Source of the DNA: Streptomyces canus
GTDB taxonomy: Bacteria; Actinomycetota; Actinomycetes; Streptomycetales; Streptomycetaceae
Length of the DNA stretch: 64,000 nt
Direction of reading: 5' to 3'
Assembly: GCF_001514145.1 (NCBI RefSeq)
Contig: NZ_KQ948663.1
Span: 421,927-485,926 of the forward strand
Shown here: in pieces, positions 26,703-34,536 of the stretch
How the letters are laid out: every line of letters starts with the position of its first letter
Position numbering within the stretch: position 1 is the first letter of the stretch
Made by a program: the position numbers and the translations under genes
Notes under the pieces: model-generated
The model's database searches: none
Told to the model about the DNA's origin: nothing
What the model saw: only the letters and a program-made list of their open reading frames with translations

Positions 26703-26716
26703 CGCGCAGTTCCCCG
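26703..26716 (-). repeat. Dispersed intergenic repeat, partial inverted copy
   Basis: Read leftward, CGGGGAACTGCGCG is the core of the repeat found in full at 19055-19084 and 31927-31956. It sits between the convergent GDSL hydrolase and pxpC stops, a position like that of copy 1. Confidence 0.6.
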
Positions 26717-26737
26717 TGCCGCTGCGGGTCAATACAT

Positions 26738-27607
26738 CTAGCGCCTGCGTACCTCTATGAAGCGCACCGGAGTCCCCGGTACCGCCTGAGCCACCGCTGG
26801 GAGGTCCGTCTCGCGGACCACTCCGATCACCGGGTAGCCGCCGGTGGTCGGGTGGTCGGCCAGGAAGACCACCGGTCTGCCGTCGGGTGGGACCTGGACA
26901 GCGCCCAGGACCATGCCCTCGCTGGGGAGTTCGCCGGTGAGCCTCCGCTCCAGGACGGGCCCCTCCGTGCGCAGGCCGATCCGGTTGCTCGCCGAGGACA
27001 CCTGGAATGTGCGGGAGGTGAAGGCCCGTACCGCTTCCGGGGTGAACCAGTCGTCCCGGGGGCCCAGTGTGACGCGCAGGACCAGTTCCGCGGGGGGTGC
27101 CGGCTGCGGCGCCGTGTCCACGCGCGTGTGGAGAGAGCTCGGGGTGCCCAGGGGCAGCACCGCGCCGTTCGTGAGAGGGGCCGGGCCCAGGCCCGACAGG
27201 AGGTCCGTGGAGCGGCTGCCCAGGACCGGCTCCACGATGATTCCGCCGGACACGGCCACGTAGCTGCGCAGCCCTGAGAGGGCCGTTCCGACGGTCAGCA
27301 GTGCTCCGGCCGGCACGCGTACGGGTGCGCCCCAGGCTGCCGGGCGGCCGTCCACCGATACGTGGCAGGGGGCACCCGTCACGGCCACGGTGACCGTCGA
27401 ACGGGGGCGTACCGCGCAACCGTTGAGGGTGGTCTCCAGGACGGCTGCCTCGGGGCGATTGCCGACCAGACGGTTCGCGAGCGCCGCGGCGGGGCCGTCG
27501 AGGGCGCCCGAGCGGGGCACGCCGAGGTGGGCGTGGCCCGGGCGGCCCCGGTCCTGGACCGTGGTCAGGGCCCCGGACCGGACGACGGAGAGGGCGCGGT
27601 CCGTCAT
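26738..27607 (-). CDS. pxpC: 5-oxoprolinase subunit C (PxpC), biotin-dependent-carboxylase-like
   Basis: A 289-residue subunit of the PxpABC 5-oxoprolinase, which hydrolyses 5-oxoproline to glutamate using ATP. The start SVVRSGALTTVQDRGRPGHAHLGVPRSG and the GPRDDWFTPEAV and FLADHPTTGGYPVIGVV segments are characteristic (KipA/allophanate hydrolase subunit 2 fold). Its ATG overlaps the pxpB stop by four bases. It is last in a five-gene operon. Confidence 0.93.
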   Translation of the reverse strand: MTDRALSVVRSGALTTVQDRGRPGHAHLGVPRSGALDGPAAALANRLVGNRPEAAVLETTLNGCAVRPRSTVTVAVTGAPCHVSVDGRPAAWGAPVRVPAGALLTVGTALSGLRSYVAVSGGIIVEPVLGSRSTDLLSGLGPAPLTNGAVLPLGTPSSLHTRVDTAPQPAPPAELVLRVTLGPRDDWFTPEAVRAFTSRTFQVSSASNRIGLRTEGPVLERRLTGELPSEGMVLGAVQVPPDGRPVVFLADHPTTGGYPVIGVVRETDLPAVAQAVPGTPVRFIEVRRR

Positions 27608-28215
27608 GCCGCACCCACGAAGCGCACCCGCGTACCCGGCGACAGCAGCGCGGCCGGCACGCGCGCGTGGTCCCACAGCACGGCGTCCGTGGTCCCGATG
27701 AGCTGCCAGCCGCCGGGCGAGGAGCGCGGGTAGACGCCGGTGTACGGGCCCGCGAGCGCCACCGAGCCCGCCGGGACGGCCGTACGGGGGGTGGCCCGGC
27801 GTGGGACGTCGTAGCGGGCGGGCAGGCCGGTGAGGTAGCCGAAGCCGGGGGCGAATCCGCAGAAGGCGACGGTGAATTCGGTGCCGGCGTGGATGCGGGC
27901 CACCTCCTCGGGAGAGACGCCCCAGTGCGCGGCCACGTCGGCCAGGTCGGGGCCGTCGTAGCGCACGGGGAGTTCGACGACCTCACGCGCGCGTGGGGGA
28001 GCGGACGGTATCTCGGACGCGGTGAGTTCGGCGGCCAGGCGGGCCGGGTCGGTGAGGCCGTCGAGGAGGACCGTGCGGGCCGCGGGAACGATCTCACGGA
28101 CGGACAGCGAGCCCTCCGCGCGGCGCCGCACGAGCTCCGCGTGCAACGCCCGGGCCTCGTCGCCCGAGGACACCTCGACGAGCAGGGCGGCGTCTCCGAC
28201 CGGGAGTGCCCTCAT
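27604..28215 (-). CDS. pxpB: 5-oxoprolinase subunit B (PxpB/KipI-like)
   Basis: A 203-residue subunit of PxpABC (allophanate hydrolase subunit 1/KipI fold). Recognisable are the N-terminal LPVGDAALLVEV, the central AFCGFAPGFGYLTGLP and PAGSVALAGPYTGVYPRSSPGGWQLIG near the end. In B. subtilis the KipI homologue also inhibits the sporulation kinase KinA, but the metabolic role is the better guess here. ATGA overlaps join it to both pxpA and pxpC. Confidence 0.93.
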   Translation of the reverse strand: MRALPVGDAALLVEVSSGDEARALHAELVRRRAEGSLSVREIVPAARTVLLDGLTDPARLAAELTASEIPSAPPRAREVVELPVRYDGPDLADVAAHWGVSPEEVARIHAGTEFTVAFCGFAPGFGYLTGLPARYDVPRRATPRTAVPAGSVALAGPYTGVYPRSSPGGWQLIGTTDAVLWDHARVPAALLSPGTRVRFVGAA

Positions 28216-28970
28216 ACGAAGGCCTCCACCCGGACGCCCGACGTCTCCAGCCGCTCCCGGACCCGCCGGGCCAGCTCCACCGCGCCCGGCGTGTCCCCGT
28301 GCAGGCACAGGGACCGGGCCTCGACCTCGATGCGGGCGCCGGAGCGGGTGGTGACCACGCGGTCCCGGGCCAGACCGAGCGAGCGTGCCACGACCGCCTC
28401 CGGATCGATGACCACCGCGCCCTCCTGGCCGCGCGGGACCAGCGTGCCCTCCTCGGTGTACGCGCGGTCCGCGAAGGCCTCCGTGACGCCCTCCAGGCCC
28501 GCCTTGCCGGCTGCCTCCAGGAGGCGTGAGCCGGGCAGGCCGAGCACGGCCAGCGTGGTGTCCGCGAGGAGCACGCCGTCGACGACCGCGGCGGCCTGCT
28601 CCTCGTCGTGGACGACCCGGTTGTAGAGCGCGCCGTGCGGCTTGACGTACGACACACGCGTGCCCGCCGCCCGGGCGAAGACCTCCAGGGCGCCGATCTG
28701 GTAGGCCACTTCGGCCGTCAGTTCGGCGGACGGCACGTCCATCGCGCGCCGCCCGAACCCCGCCAGGTCCCGATAGGAGACCTGCGCGCCGATCCGCACC
28801 CCCCGCGCGGCCGCCAGCTCGCACACCCGTCGCATGGTGGCCGCGTCCCCGGCGTGGAACCCGCAGGCCACGTTGGCGCTGGTGACGACGGACAGCAGTT
28901 GCTCGTCGTCGGTCAGCAGCCAGCGGCCGAAGCCCTCGCCGAGGTCGGCGTTGAGATCGATCGTCGTCAT
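28212..28970 (-). CDS. pxpA: 5-oxoprolinase subunit A (PxpA, LamB/YcsF family)
   Basis: A 252-residue TIM-barrel subunit that performs ring opening of 5-oxoproline with PxpBC. The start TTIDLNADLGEGFGRW, ACGFHAGDAATMRR and VKPHGALYNRVV are the family signatures. The start at 28970 places the DLNADLGEGFG motif at its standard N-terminal position. It follows the DUF1445 gene by 20 bp. Confidence 0.95.
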   Translation of the reverse strand: MTTIDLNADLGEGFGRWLLTDDEQLLSVVTSANVACGFHAGDAATMRRVCELAAARGVRIGAQVSYRDLAGFGRRAMDVPSAELTAEVAYQIGALEVFARAAGTRVSYVKPHGALYNRVVHDEEQAAAVVDGVLLADTTLAVLGLPGSRLLEAAGKAGLEGVTEAFADRAYTEEGTLVPRGQEGAVVIDPEAVVARSLGLARDRVVTTRSGARIEVEARSLCLHGDTPGAVELARRVRERLETSGVRVEAFV

Positions 28971-28990
28971 GGAAGCTTCGCGTCTCCTAC

Positions 28991-29812
28991 TCAGGCCACT
29001 CGGTACTGCTCGTCGCGGGCGTCCGTGAGGAACATCTGCCCGGGTGCGTGGGTGAGGGCGAACGGCGGGCGCGAGGCCATCACCGCGGCCTGCGGGGTCA
29101 CTCCGCAGGCCCAGAACACCGGGATGTCGTCCGGTTCGGCCTCCACCGGATCGCCGAAGTCGGGGCGGTCGAGGTCGTCGATGCCGAGCCCCGAGGGATC
29201 GCCGCAGTGCACAGGGCTTCCGTGCACCGCAGGGAGGAGACTGCTCTCTCTCAGCGCGGCTGCCAGGTGCTGCGGCGGCACCGGACGCATGGACACCACC
29301 ATGGGGCCGTGCAGCCGCCCCGCGGGGCGGCACTGTCGACTGGTCACATACATGGGAACGTTCCGTCCCTGCTCAATGTGCCGGATCGGGACGCCCGCCT
29401 CGGAAAGTGCCCACTCGAAGGTGAAGCTGCACCCGATCAGGAACGAAACGAGGTCGTCGCGCCAGTACGCGCGCACGTCCGTCGGCTCGTCCACCAACTC
29501 GCCGTTCTCCCACACCCGGTAGCGCGGGAGATCGGTGCGCAGATCGGCGCCGTCCGCGAGGACGGTGGTCCAGTCACCGGCGTCCGTGACGTCGAGGACC
29601 GGACAGGGCTTGGGGTTGCGCTGGCAGAACAGCAGCATGTCGTACGCCCAGTCGGCGGGCACCGAGATCAGGTTGACCTGGGTGTGGCCGGCCGCGACTC
29701 CGGCGGTGGGGCCCGTCAGGCCCGCGCGGAAGCGGGTACGCGCCTGGGCCGGGCTCCACGCGTGCGCGTGCTCGTCCACGAGGGTCAGGGGACGGTCTTC
29801 CGTACGGTTCAC
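28991..29812 (-). CDS. DUF1445 protein, putative hydro-lyase / D-glutamate cyclase family
   Basis: A 273-residue protein of the YcsI/DUF1445 family, with NLISVPADWAYDMLLFCQRNPKPCPVLDVT, FLIGCSFTFEWAL and WACGVTPQAAVMASRPPFALTHAPG. Mammalian members convert D-glutamate to 5-oxo-D-proline. Here the gene is next to 5-oxoprolinase genes, as in B. subtilis ycsFGI, so feeding 5-oxoproline to PxpABC is plausible. Its GTG start overlaps the transporter stop as GTGA. Confidence 0.88.
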   Translation of the reverse strand: MNRTEDRPLTLVDEHAHAWSPAQARTRFRAGLTGPTAGVAAGHTQVNLISVPADWAYDMLLFCQRNPKPCPVLDVTDAGDWTTVLADGADLRTDLPRYRVWENGELVDEPTDVRAYWRDDLVSFLIGCSFTFEWALSEAGVPIRHIEQGRNVPMYVTSRQCRPAGRLHGPMVVSMRPVPPQHLAAALRESSLLPAVHGSPVHCGDPSGLGIDDLDRPDFGDPVEAEPDDIPVFWACGVTPQAAVMASRPPFALTHAPGQMFLTDARDEQYRVA

Positions 29813-31104
29813 GCGAGTTCCTTCCCACGGGTCTCCGGCAGCCCGAGCAGGGCCAGAGCGGCGATGCCGTAGCCGATGGCGCCGAAGACCAGCGCCCCGC
29901 CCACGCCCCAGCTGTCGGCGAGGAAACCGACGGTGGTGGGGAAGACCGCACCGACCGCGCGGCCCGCGTTGTACGTGAAGCCCTGTCCCGAACCGCGCAC
30001 CGCCGTCGGGTACAGCTCGCTCAGATAGGAACCGAAGCCGCTGAAGATCGCCGACATGCAGAACCCGAGGGGGAACCCGAGGACCAGGAGCCAGGTGTCG
30101 GCTCCGCTGGGGATGTTGCCGTACGCCACGATGCAGACGGCCGACAGCAGGGCGAAGAGCCAGATGTTGCGCCGCCGGCCCAGGCGGTCGGTGAGGTAGC
30201 CGCCGGTCAGATAGCCGAGGAAGGCGCCGGAGATCAGGAACGTCAGATAGCCGCCCGTGCCGACGACCGACAGTCCGCGGTCGCTCTTGAGGTACGTCGG
30301 TACCCAGGTGGCCAGGGTGTAGTAGCCGCCCTGGACCCCGGTGGACAGCAGCCCCGCGAAGATCGTCGTACGCAGCAGGTCGGGCTTGAAGATCGCGGCG
30401 AACGAGCCCTTCCCGGCGCTCTTCTCGCGCACCGCGATCGCCTCGGGGGCGTCCTGGACCTGGCGCCGCATCCAGACGACCAGCAGTGCGGGCAGCGCGC
30501 CGGTCCAGAACATCACGCGCCAGGCCGTGTCGGCGTCGAAGACCGAGAAGACGAGCGTGTACACGATCGCGGCCAGTGCCCAGCCCACGGCCCAGGAGCT
30601 CTGGATCGCGCCCAGGGTGCGGCCCCGGTGCTTGGCGCTCGCGTACTCGGCGACCAGGATCGCGCCCACCGCCCATTCGCCGCCGAACCCGAGACCCTGG
30701 AGGGCGCGGAAGACCAGCAGTGACTCGAAGTTGGGCGCGAAGCCGCAGGCCACGGTGAAGATCGCGTACGTGACCACGGTGATCATCAGCGCCCGGACCC
30801 GGCCGGCCCGGTCGGCCAGCACCCCTGCGAGGGCTCCGCCGATGCCGGAGGCCAGCAGGGTGACGGTGGTGAAGAGACCGGTCTGGCCGCTGTCCAGACC
30901 GAAGTAGGCGGCCAGCGCGACCATGCTCAGCGGGAGCGTGAAGTAGTCGTAGGAGTCGAGGGCGTAGCCGCCGAACGCGCCGGCGAAGGCGCGGCGGCCG
31001 CGCGGACCGAGAGCGCGGAACCAGCCCAACGCCCCGTCTTCGGTGGGGCGTTCGGTCGCTGTGGGGTGATCGGTCAGGGCCTGTGGGGGCGGGGTCGTGC
31101 TCAT
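29809..31104 (-). CDS. MFS transporter of the MHS type
   Basis: A 431-residue 12-helix transporter. FGGYALDSYDYFTLPLSM and GVLADRAGRVRALMITVVTYAIF fit the metabolite:H+ symporter group that imports organic acids. GFGGEWAVGAILVAEYASAKHRG is the mid-protein motif. As first gene of the 5-oxoproline operon it may import 5-oxoproline or a related acid. The start at 31104 has GCGAGGTG ahead. The GntR operator lies 64-82 bp upstream. Confidence 0.88.
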   Translation of the reverse strand: MSTTPPPQALTDHPTATERPTEDGALGWFRALGPRGRRAFAGAFGGYALDSYDYFTLPLSMVALAAYFGLDSGQTGLFTTVTLLASGIGGALAGVLADRAGRVRALMITVVTYAIFTVACGFAPNFESLLVFRALQGLGFGGEWAVGAILVAEYASAKHRGRTLGAIQSSWAVGWALAAIVYTLVFSVFDADTAWRVMFWTGALPALLVVWMRRQVQDAPEAIAVREKSAGKGSFAAIFKPDLLRTTIFAGLLSTGVQGGYYTLATWVPTYLKSDRGLSVVGTGGYLTFLISGAFLGYLTGGYLTDRLGRRRNIWLFALLSAVCIVAYGNIPSGADTWLLVLGFPLGFCMSAIFSGFGSYLSELYPTAVRGSGQGFTYNAGRAVGAVFPTTVGFLADSWGVGGALVFGAIGYGIAALALLGLPETRGKELA

Positions 31105-31167
31105 GGGCACCTCGCAGAAGGGGGACGGAGGATGCGGAGTTGAGCCGTGCGGTGTAGAGCACCGTAG

Positions 31168-31186
31168 AGGATCGTTCAACGATCCT
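31168..31186. promoter_or_regulatory. GntR/FadR-type operator of the 5-oxoproline operon
   Basis: AGGATCGTT-C-AACGATCCT is a perfect inverted repeat with 9-bp arms around one central base. It lies between the divergent MFS and GntR genes, so the regulator probably represses both. Confidence 0.75.
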
Positions 31187-31234
31187 TCAATACCCGTGTT
31201 GTTTCGTTCTCGTGTCTGCGGTTGAATTCCGGGC

Positions 31235-31927
31235 ATGGCAGAGCAGCTGAGCGGACTGGCCGACGACCGTGCCCTCCTGGGCCGCACGAGCACGGCCGAG
31301 CGGGTCTCGGACATCCTCAGAAGTCGCATCGCCGAGGGGTATTTCCCGCCGGGGACGCGGCTGTCGGAGGACAGCATCGGAGGGGCGCTGGGTGTGTCCC
31401 GCAACACACTGCGCGAGGCGTTCCGCCTGCTCACGCATGAGCGCCTGCTCGTCCACGAGTTGAACCGAGGCGTGTTCGTCCGGGTCCTGGCCGTCGAGGA
31501 CGTGGAGGACATCTACCGGACCCGTGCCCTCGTGGAGTGCGCCGTCGTCCGCGGGCTGGGCGAGCCTCCGTACGCCCTGGACGAGCTGGCCGAGGCTGTC
31601 GTGGAGGGGCAGCGGGCGGTACGCGAAGGTGACTGGAAAACGCTGGGCACGGCCAATATCCACTTCCACCGGGAACTGGTCGCCCTCGCGGGCAGCGACC
31701 GCACCGACGAACTGATGCGCAGTGTCTTCGCCGAACTGCGGCTCGCCTTCCATGTCGCGGACGACCCCAAGGCCCTCCACGAGCCGTACCTGGCCCGCAA
31801 CCAGCAGATCCTCGGAGCGCTTCAGGCGGGCGACAAGGGTGAGGCCGAAAAGCTGTTGGCGGTGTATCTGCGCGACTCGCTGGAACGAGTGGTCGATGTA
31901 TACCTGCGCAGGGTGAGCGCCCCCTAG
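31235..31927 (+). CDS. GntR family (FCD/FadR subgroup) regulator
   Basis: A 230-residue regulator. The winged helix covers about residues 20-85 (LSEDSIGGALGVSRNTLREAFRLLTHERLL), followed by an all-helical FCD domain. TRALVECAVV, NIHFHRELVALAG and ARNQQIL carry the usual metal-binding His/Asp positions for a carboxylate ligand. It diverges from the MFS-DUF1445-pxpABC operon, with a perfect palindrome between, so 5-oxoproline or a related acid is the likely effector. A copy of the dispersed repeat overlaps its stop. Confidence 0.9.
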   Translation: MAEQLSGLADDRALLGRTSTAERVSDILRSRIAEGYFPPGTRLSEDSIGGALGVSRNTLREAFRLLTHERLLVHELNRGVFVRVLAVEDVEDIYRTRALVECAVVRGLGEPPYALDELAEAVVEGQRAVREGDWKTLGTANIHFHRELVALAGSDRTDELMRSVFAELRLAFHVADDPKALHEPYLARNQQILGALQAGDKGEAEKLLAVYLRDSLERVVDVYLRRVSAP

Positions 31928-31956
31928 GGGCGCGGGGAACTGCGCGACAAGCCCCC
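31927..31956 (+). repeat. Dispersed 30-bp intergenic repeat, copy 2
   Basis: This copy differs from copy 1 (19055-19084) at one of 30 positions (ACAAG against ATCAG region). It begins on the last base of the GntR stop codon and can fold through GGGGC/GCCCC ends, so it may act as the terminator of that gene ahead of the SMC operon. Confidence 0.8.
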
Positions 31957-32046
31957 ACCGGCCTGCCGACGCGACACAACCGGTGGTCCCCCGTCCAACC
32001 GCCGGAGGCGATCCGCACGGTTTGGGGAGTTGTCAGACCGAGGACC

Positions 32047-32062
32047 TAGTCTGTGCACCGTG
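32047..32062 (+). promoter_or_regulatory. -10 element of a leaderless transcript for the SMC-like operon
   Basis: TAGTCT (32047-32052) is separated by 7 nt from GTG 32060, so transcription should begin at or next to the start codon. No Shine-Dalgarno sequence exists. The best upstream candidate for -35 is poor (TTGGGG with 19-nt spacing). Confidence 0.5.
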
Positions 32063-33589
32063 ACTTCGCCTGCGACGACGGACAGCGTTCCGCCCCAGTT
32101 CAGCGCGGGGCCGCGCCCCGCACCGGGCCCGGCCGCCGACGAGGGACTGGCGCGGCGGCTGCGCGCGCTCGCCTGCACCGCGCCGCTGCACGACCTCGAC
32201 ACCCGCAAGGCCAACCTCGCGGGTGAGTACTCGGTTTACGGCATGGCGGAGGTGGCCCTCTCCGCCATCGACCTGGTCACCCTGAACATGGACTTCGACA
32301 CCGGCGCCGACCACGACCAGATAGTCGCTCGCCTCATCCCGCGCATCGCCGCCCAGGCCCCGCAGCGGCCCGTCGCCGAGCACGAGCGCGTGGCCCGCTG
32401 GGTCCTGGAGAACCTGATCAACGTCGGCAGCGTCGACCGCGGTTTTCGCGCCGTCTACGGCACTTTCGCACCGGACGGGACCTACGTCCGGCGTGACTAC
32501 GACTTCAAGCTGATCGAGGAAGTTCCGGGGCCCGGCGGCTCGGTGTATCTCCGGACCACGGACGAAGCGGTCAACGTCCTCGTCGGTGCCCTCGACACCG
32601 ACGTCACCAGCGCCCAGATCGCCGCCGAGGTCAAGCTGGAGGTGCTGATCAGCCGCGGCCGCCTCGCCGACGCCCAACTCGCCGCCGAGCAGGCCCGGTA
32701 CCGGACCGTGCAGTACTCCGAGACCCTGCGCAGGGCACTGGACGCCACCCGCCGCAATGTCCGGGCCGTCGACTGGCTCAACTCCGTGCCCGACATGATC
32801 GCCGAGGCTCTCGACCACGTCGCCGACCGGTACCGCCACGAGAACGCGATCCTGACCAACATCCGCAAGGCGCGGGACGAGTCCGAGGACGCCGAGCAGA
32901 AGCGGCGGGCCGCCGAGCTCGTGGACATCGTCAAGGACTGCATCCGGCGCCACACCCAGCTCCAGTCCCGGCTCCTCGAAGCGGGGCCGCTGTTCCGCGC
33001 CGAACAGGACCGGCAGGCCTTCGCCACGCCGATGACGACGTCGGGGATCGATCTGTACGGCCACCTCGTCGCTCCGGTGCTGCCGCTGCCGTTGGAGCAG
33101 GCCACCCGCGTCACCGACGCGTTCTTCGCGCGCGGGACCGGCCTGCGCACGCCGGTGTCGGTCCGGGTGGGCGATCTCGTCGACATACTGCTGACGCCGC
33201 CCATGGAGCGGGAGCACCTGGGCGCGGAGATGCCGGAGCCGGACCTCATCGCCACGCCGGACGACAGCCGGTTCAGCGAGGAGCAACTCGCGTCCGCGAA
33301 GGAGCTGCTGGACCTGCCGGCCGACGCCCCGCGACGACTCTCGGGACTGCTCGCGGAGGCCCGCAGGACCGGTGGCTTCGATCTGGCCTACCTGGTCGCC
33401 CTGTTGGCGGTCCACGCGGCGAGCCCCGCCGTCGGCACCGCCTACCGCCAGGGCGAGCAGAAGCTGCTCTTCGCGGTGGACGACGGAACGGACCTGGACG
33501 ATCCGGACTTCGGTGGCGCCGACCTCATCGTCGGCACAGCCCTGCTGGACGCCGTGGGGATGGCGGCGGACCGGACGGAAGCAGCATGA
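32060..33589 (+). CDS. Kleisin-like subunit of an SMC complex (MksF/JetA-like)
   Basis: A 509-residue, largely helical protein. An N-terminal part (ARRLRALACTAPLHDLDTRK, EHERVARWVLENLINV) looks like a winged-helix dimerisation domain; a middle helical region is followed by a C-terminal part about 130 residues long. Position, size and neighbours match the kleisin that opens MksFEB and JetABC operons. Motif-level identity is weak, so this rests on operon architecture. I chose GTG 32060 over TTG 32030 because of the -10 element 7 nt ahead. Confidence 0.6.
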   Translation: MTSPATTDSVPPQFSAGPRPAPGPAADEGLARRLRALACTAPLHDLDTRKANLAGEYSVYGMAEVALSAIDLVTLNMDFDTGADHDQIVARLIPRIAAQAPQRPVAEHERVARWVLENLINVGSVDRGFRAVYGTFAPDGTYVRRDYDFKLIEEVPGPGGSVYLRTTDEAVNVLVGALDTDVTSAQIAAEVKLEVLISRGRLADAQLAAEQARYRTVQYSETLRRALDATRRNVRAVDWLNSVPDMIAEALDHVADRYRHENAILTNIRKARDESEDAEQKRRAAELVDIVKDCIRRHTQLQSRLLEAGPLFRAEQDRQAFATPMTTSGIDLYGHLVAPVLPLPLEQATRVTDAFFARGTGLRTPVSVRVGDLVDILLTPPMEREHLGAEMPEPDLIATPDDSRFSEEQLASAKELLDLPADAPRRLSGLLAEARRTGGFDLAYLVALLAVHAASPAVGTAYRQGEQKLLFAVDDGTDLDDPDFGGADLIVGTALLDAVGMAADRTEAA

Positions 33590-33620
33590 GTGAGCAAGAG
33601 CGTGACAAGGAGCCCCAGCC

Positions 33621-34499
33621 GTGAGTGAGCATGTCGAGTGGAGCGAGTCGGAGGCCCCGACCCCGTCGGCGCCCGCCGCCGTCACCCCCGCCGACGCCGC
33701 CGACGCCGCTCGGCTCGTCGCCTTCGGACTGCAGCCCAAACTGCAGCCCGCGCGGGACCAGGAGTACGCCGAGCTGCTGCGGCGCTACCGGGAGGACCCC
33801 CCGTTCGCGCGGCTCGCCGACGCAGTCGCCGCCGGACTCGGTCTGGTCGTCCTGGAAGTGTCCCCGCGCGCGGGCATGGCCGTGACCGCCGCCGAGGACT
33901 CCGTGTTCGCCGTCCGCATGGGGGACTACGCGCGTCGTACGTCCGCCGACGGCGGGGACCGGTTCCTGCACGGCCTCGCCCATCTCGCCGTGGCCGCCAT
34001 GGCGTTCCCCCGGCCCGAGGACCTCGCCGACGACGGATACATCGGGCGCGTCTCGGTCAACGGCGTCGACGCCTTCGTACGCCAGGCCTGCCGACGCCTG
34101 GAGGAGCGGGCCGAGGAGGTCGGCGAGAACACCGACCCGGCCACGGACGCGCCGGGCCTCGAGGCGGCCTGGCGGATCTGGGCCAGACGCAGCGCGGCCG
34201 GCGCGACCAAGGACGCGCGCCGGCTCGCCGGGTCCACGACCGGCATCGTGGGCAAGGCGGCCGCCTTCCTCACCGACTCCGGGTTCCTGCAGCGCACCGG
34301 GGACGACAACGGCGGTACCTACCGGACCACGGCTCGTTACCAGCTCCAGGTGCGGGACATGGCCGGAAGTGCCGCCATGGCCGAGCTCCTCGAACTGGGG
34401 GTCGTCCCGGTCACCGACGGCACGCCGACGCTGCTGCCGCCCGAGGACCGCGACGACCTGGAGCTGGCGGCCGATGCCGGGCTGCCGTTCCACTCCTGA
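33621..34499 (+). CDS. KITE-like subunit of an SMC complex (MksE/JetB-like)
   Basis: A 292-residue protein. The N-terminal 25 residues are Ala/Pro-rich and probably disordered. What follows suggests two winged helices: LLRRYREDPPFARLADAVAAG, and GIVGKAAAFLTDSGFLQRTGDDNGGTYRTTARYQLQV with a beta-wing. This fits MukE/MksE/JetB proteins that bind the kleisin. GTG 33621 has AAGGAG upstream, 31 bp after the kleisin-like gene. Function is inferred from the operon. Confidence 0.6.
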   Translation: MSEHVEWSESEAPTPSAPAAVTPADAADAARLVAFGLQPKLQPARDQEYAELLRRYREDPPFARLADAVAAGLGLVVLEVSPRAGMAVTAAEDSVFAVRMGDYARRTSADGGDRFLHGLAHLAVAAMAFPRPEDLADDGYIGRVSVNGVDAFVRQACRRLEERAEEVGENTDPATDAPGLEAAWRIWARRSAAGATKDARRLAGSTTGIVGKAAAFLTDSGFLQRTGDDNGGTYRTTARYQLQVRDMAGSAAMAELLELGVVPVTDGTPTLLPPEDRDDLELAADAGLPFHS

Positions 34500-34536
34500 A
34501 CTTCCCTGACCTGCCGAAGACTTACGAGAGTCCGCC

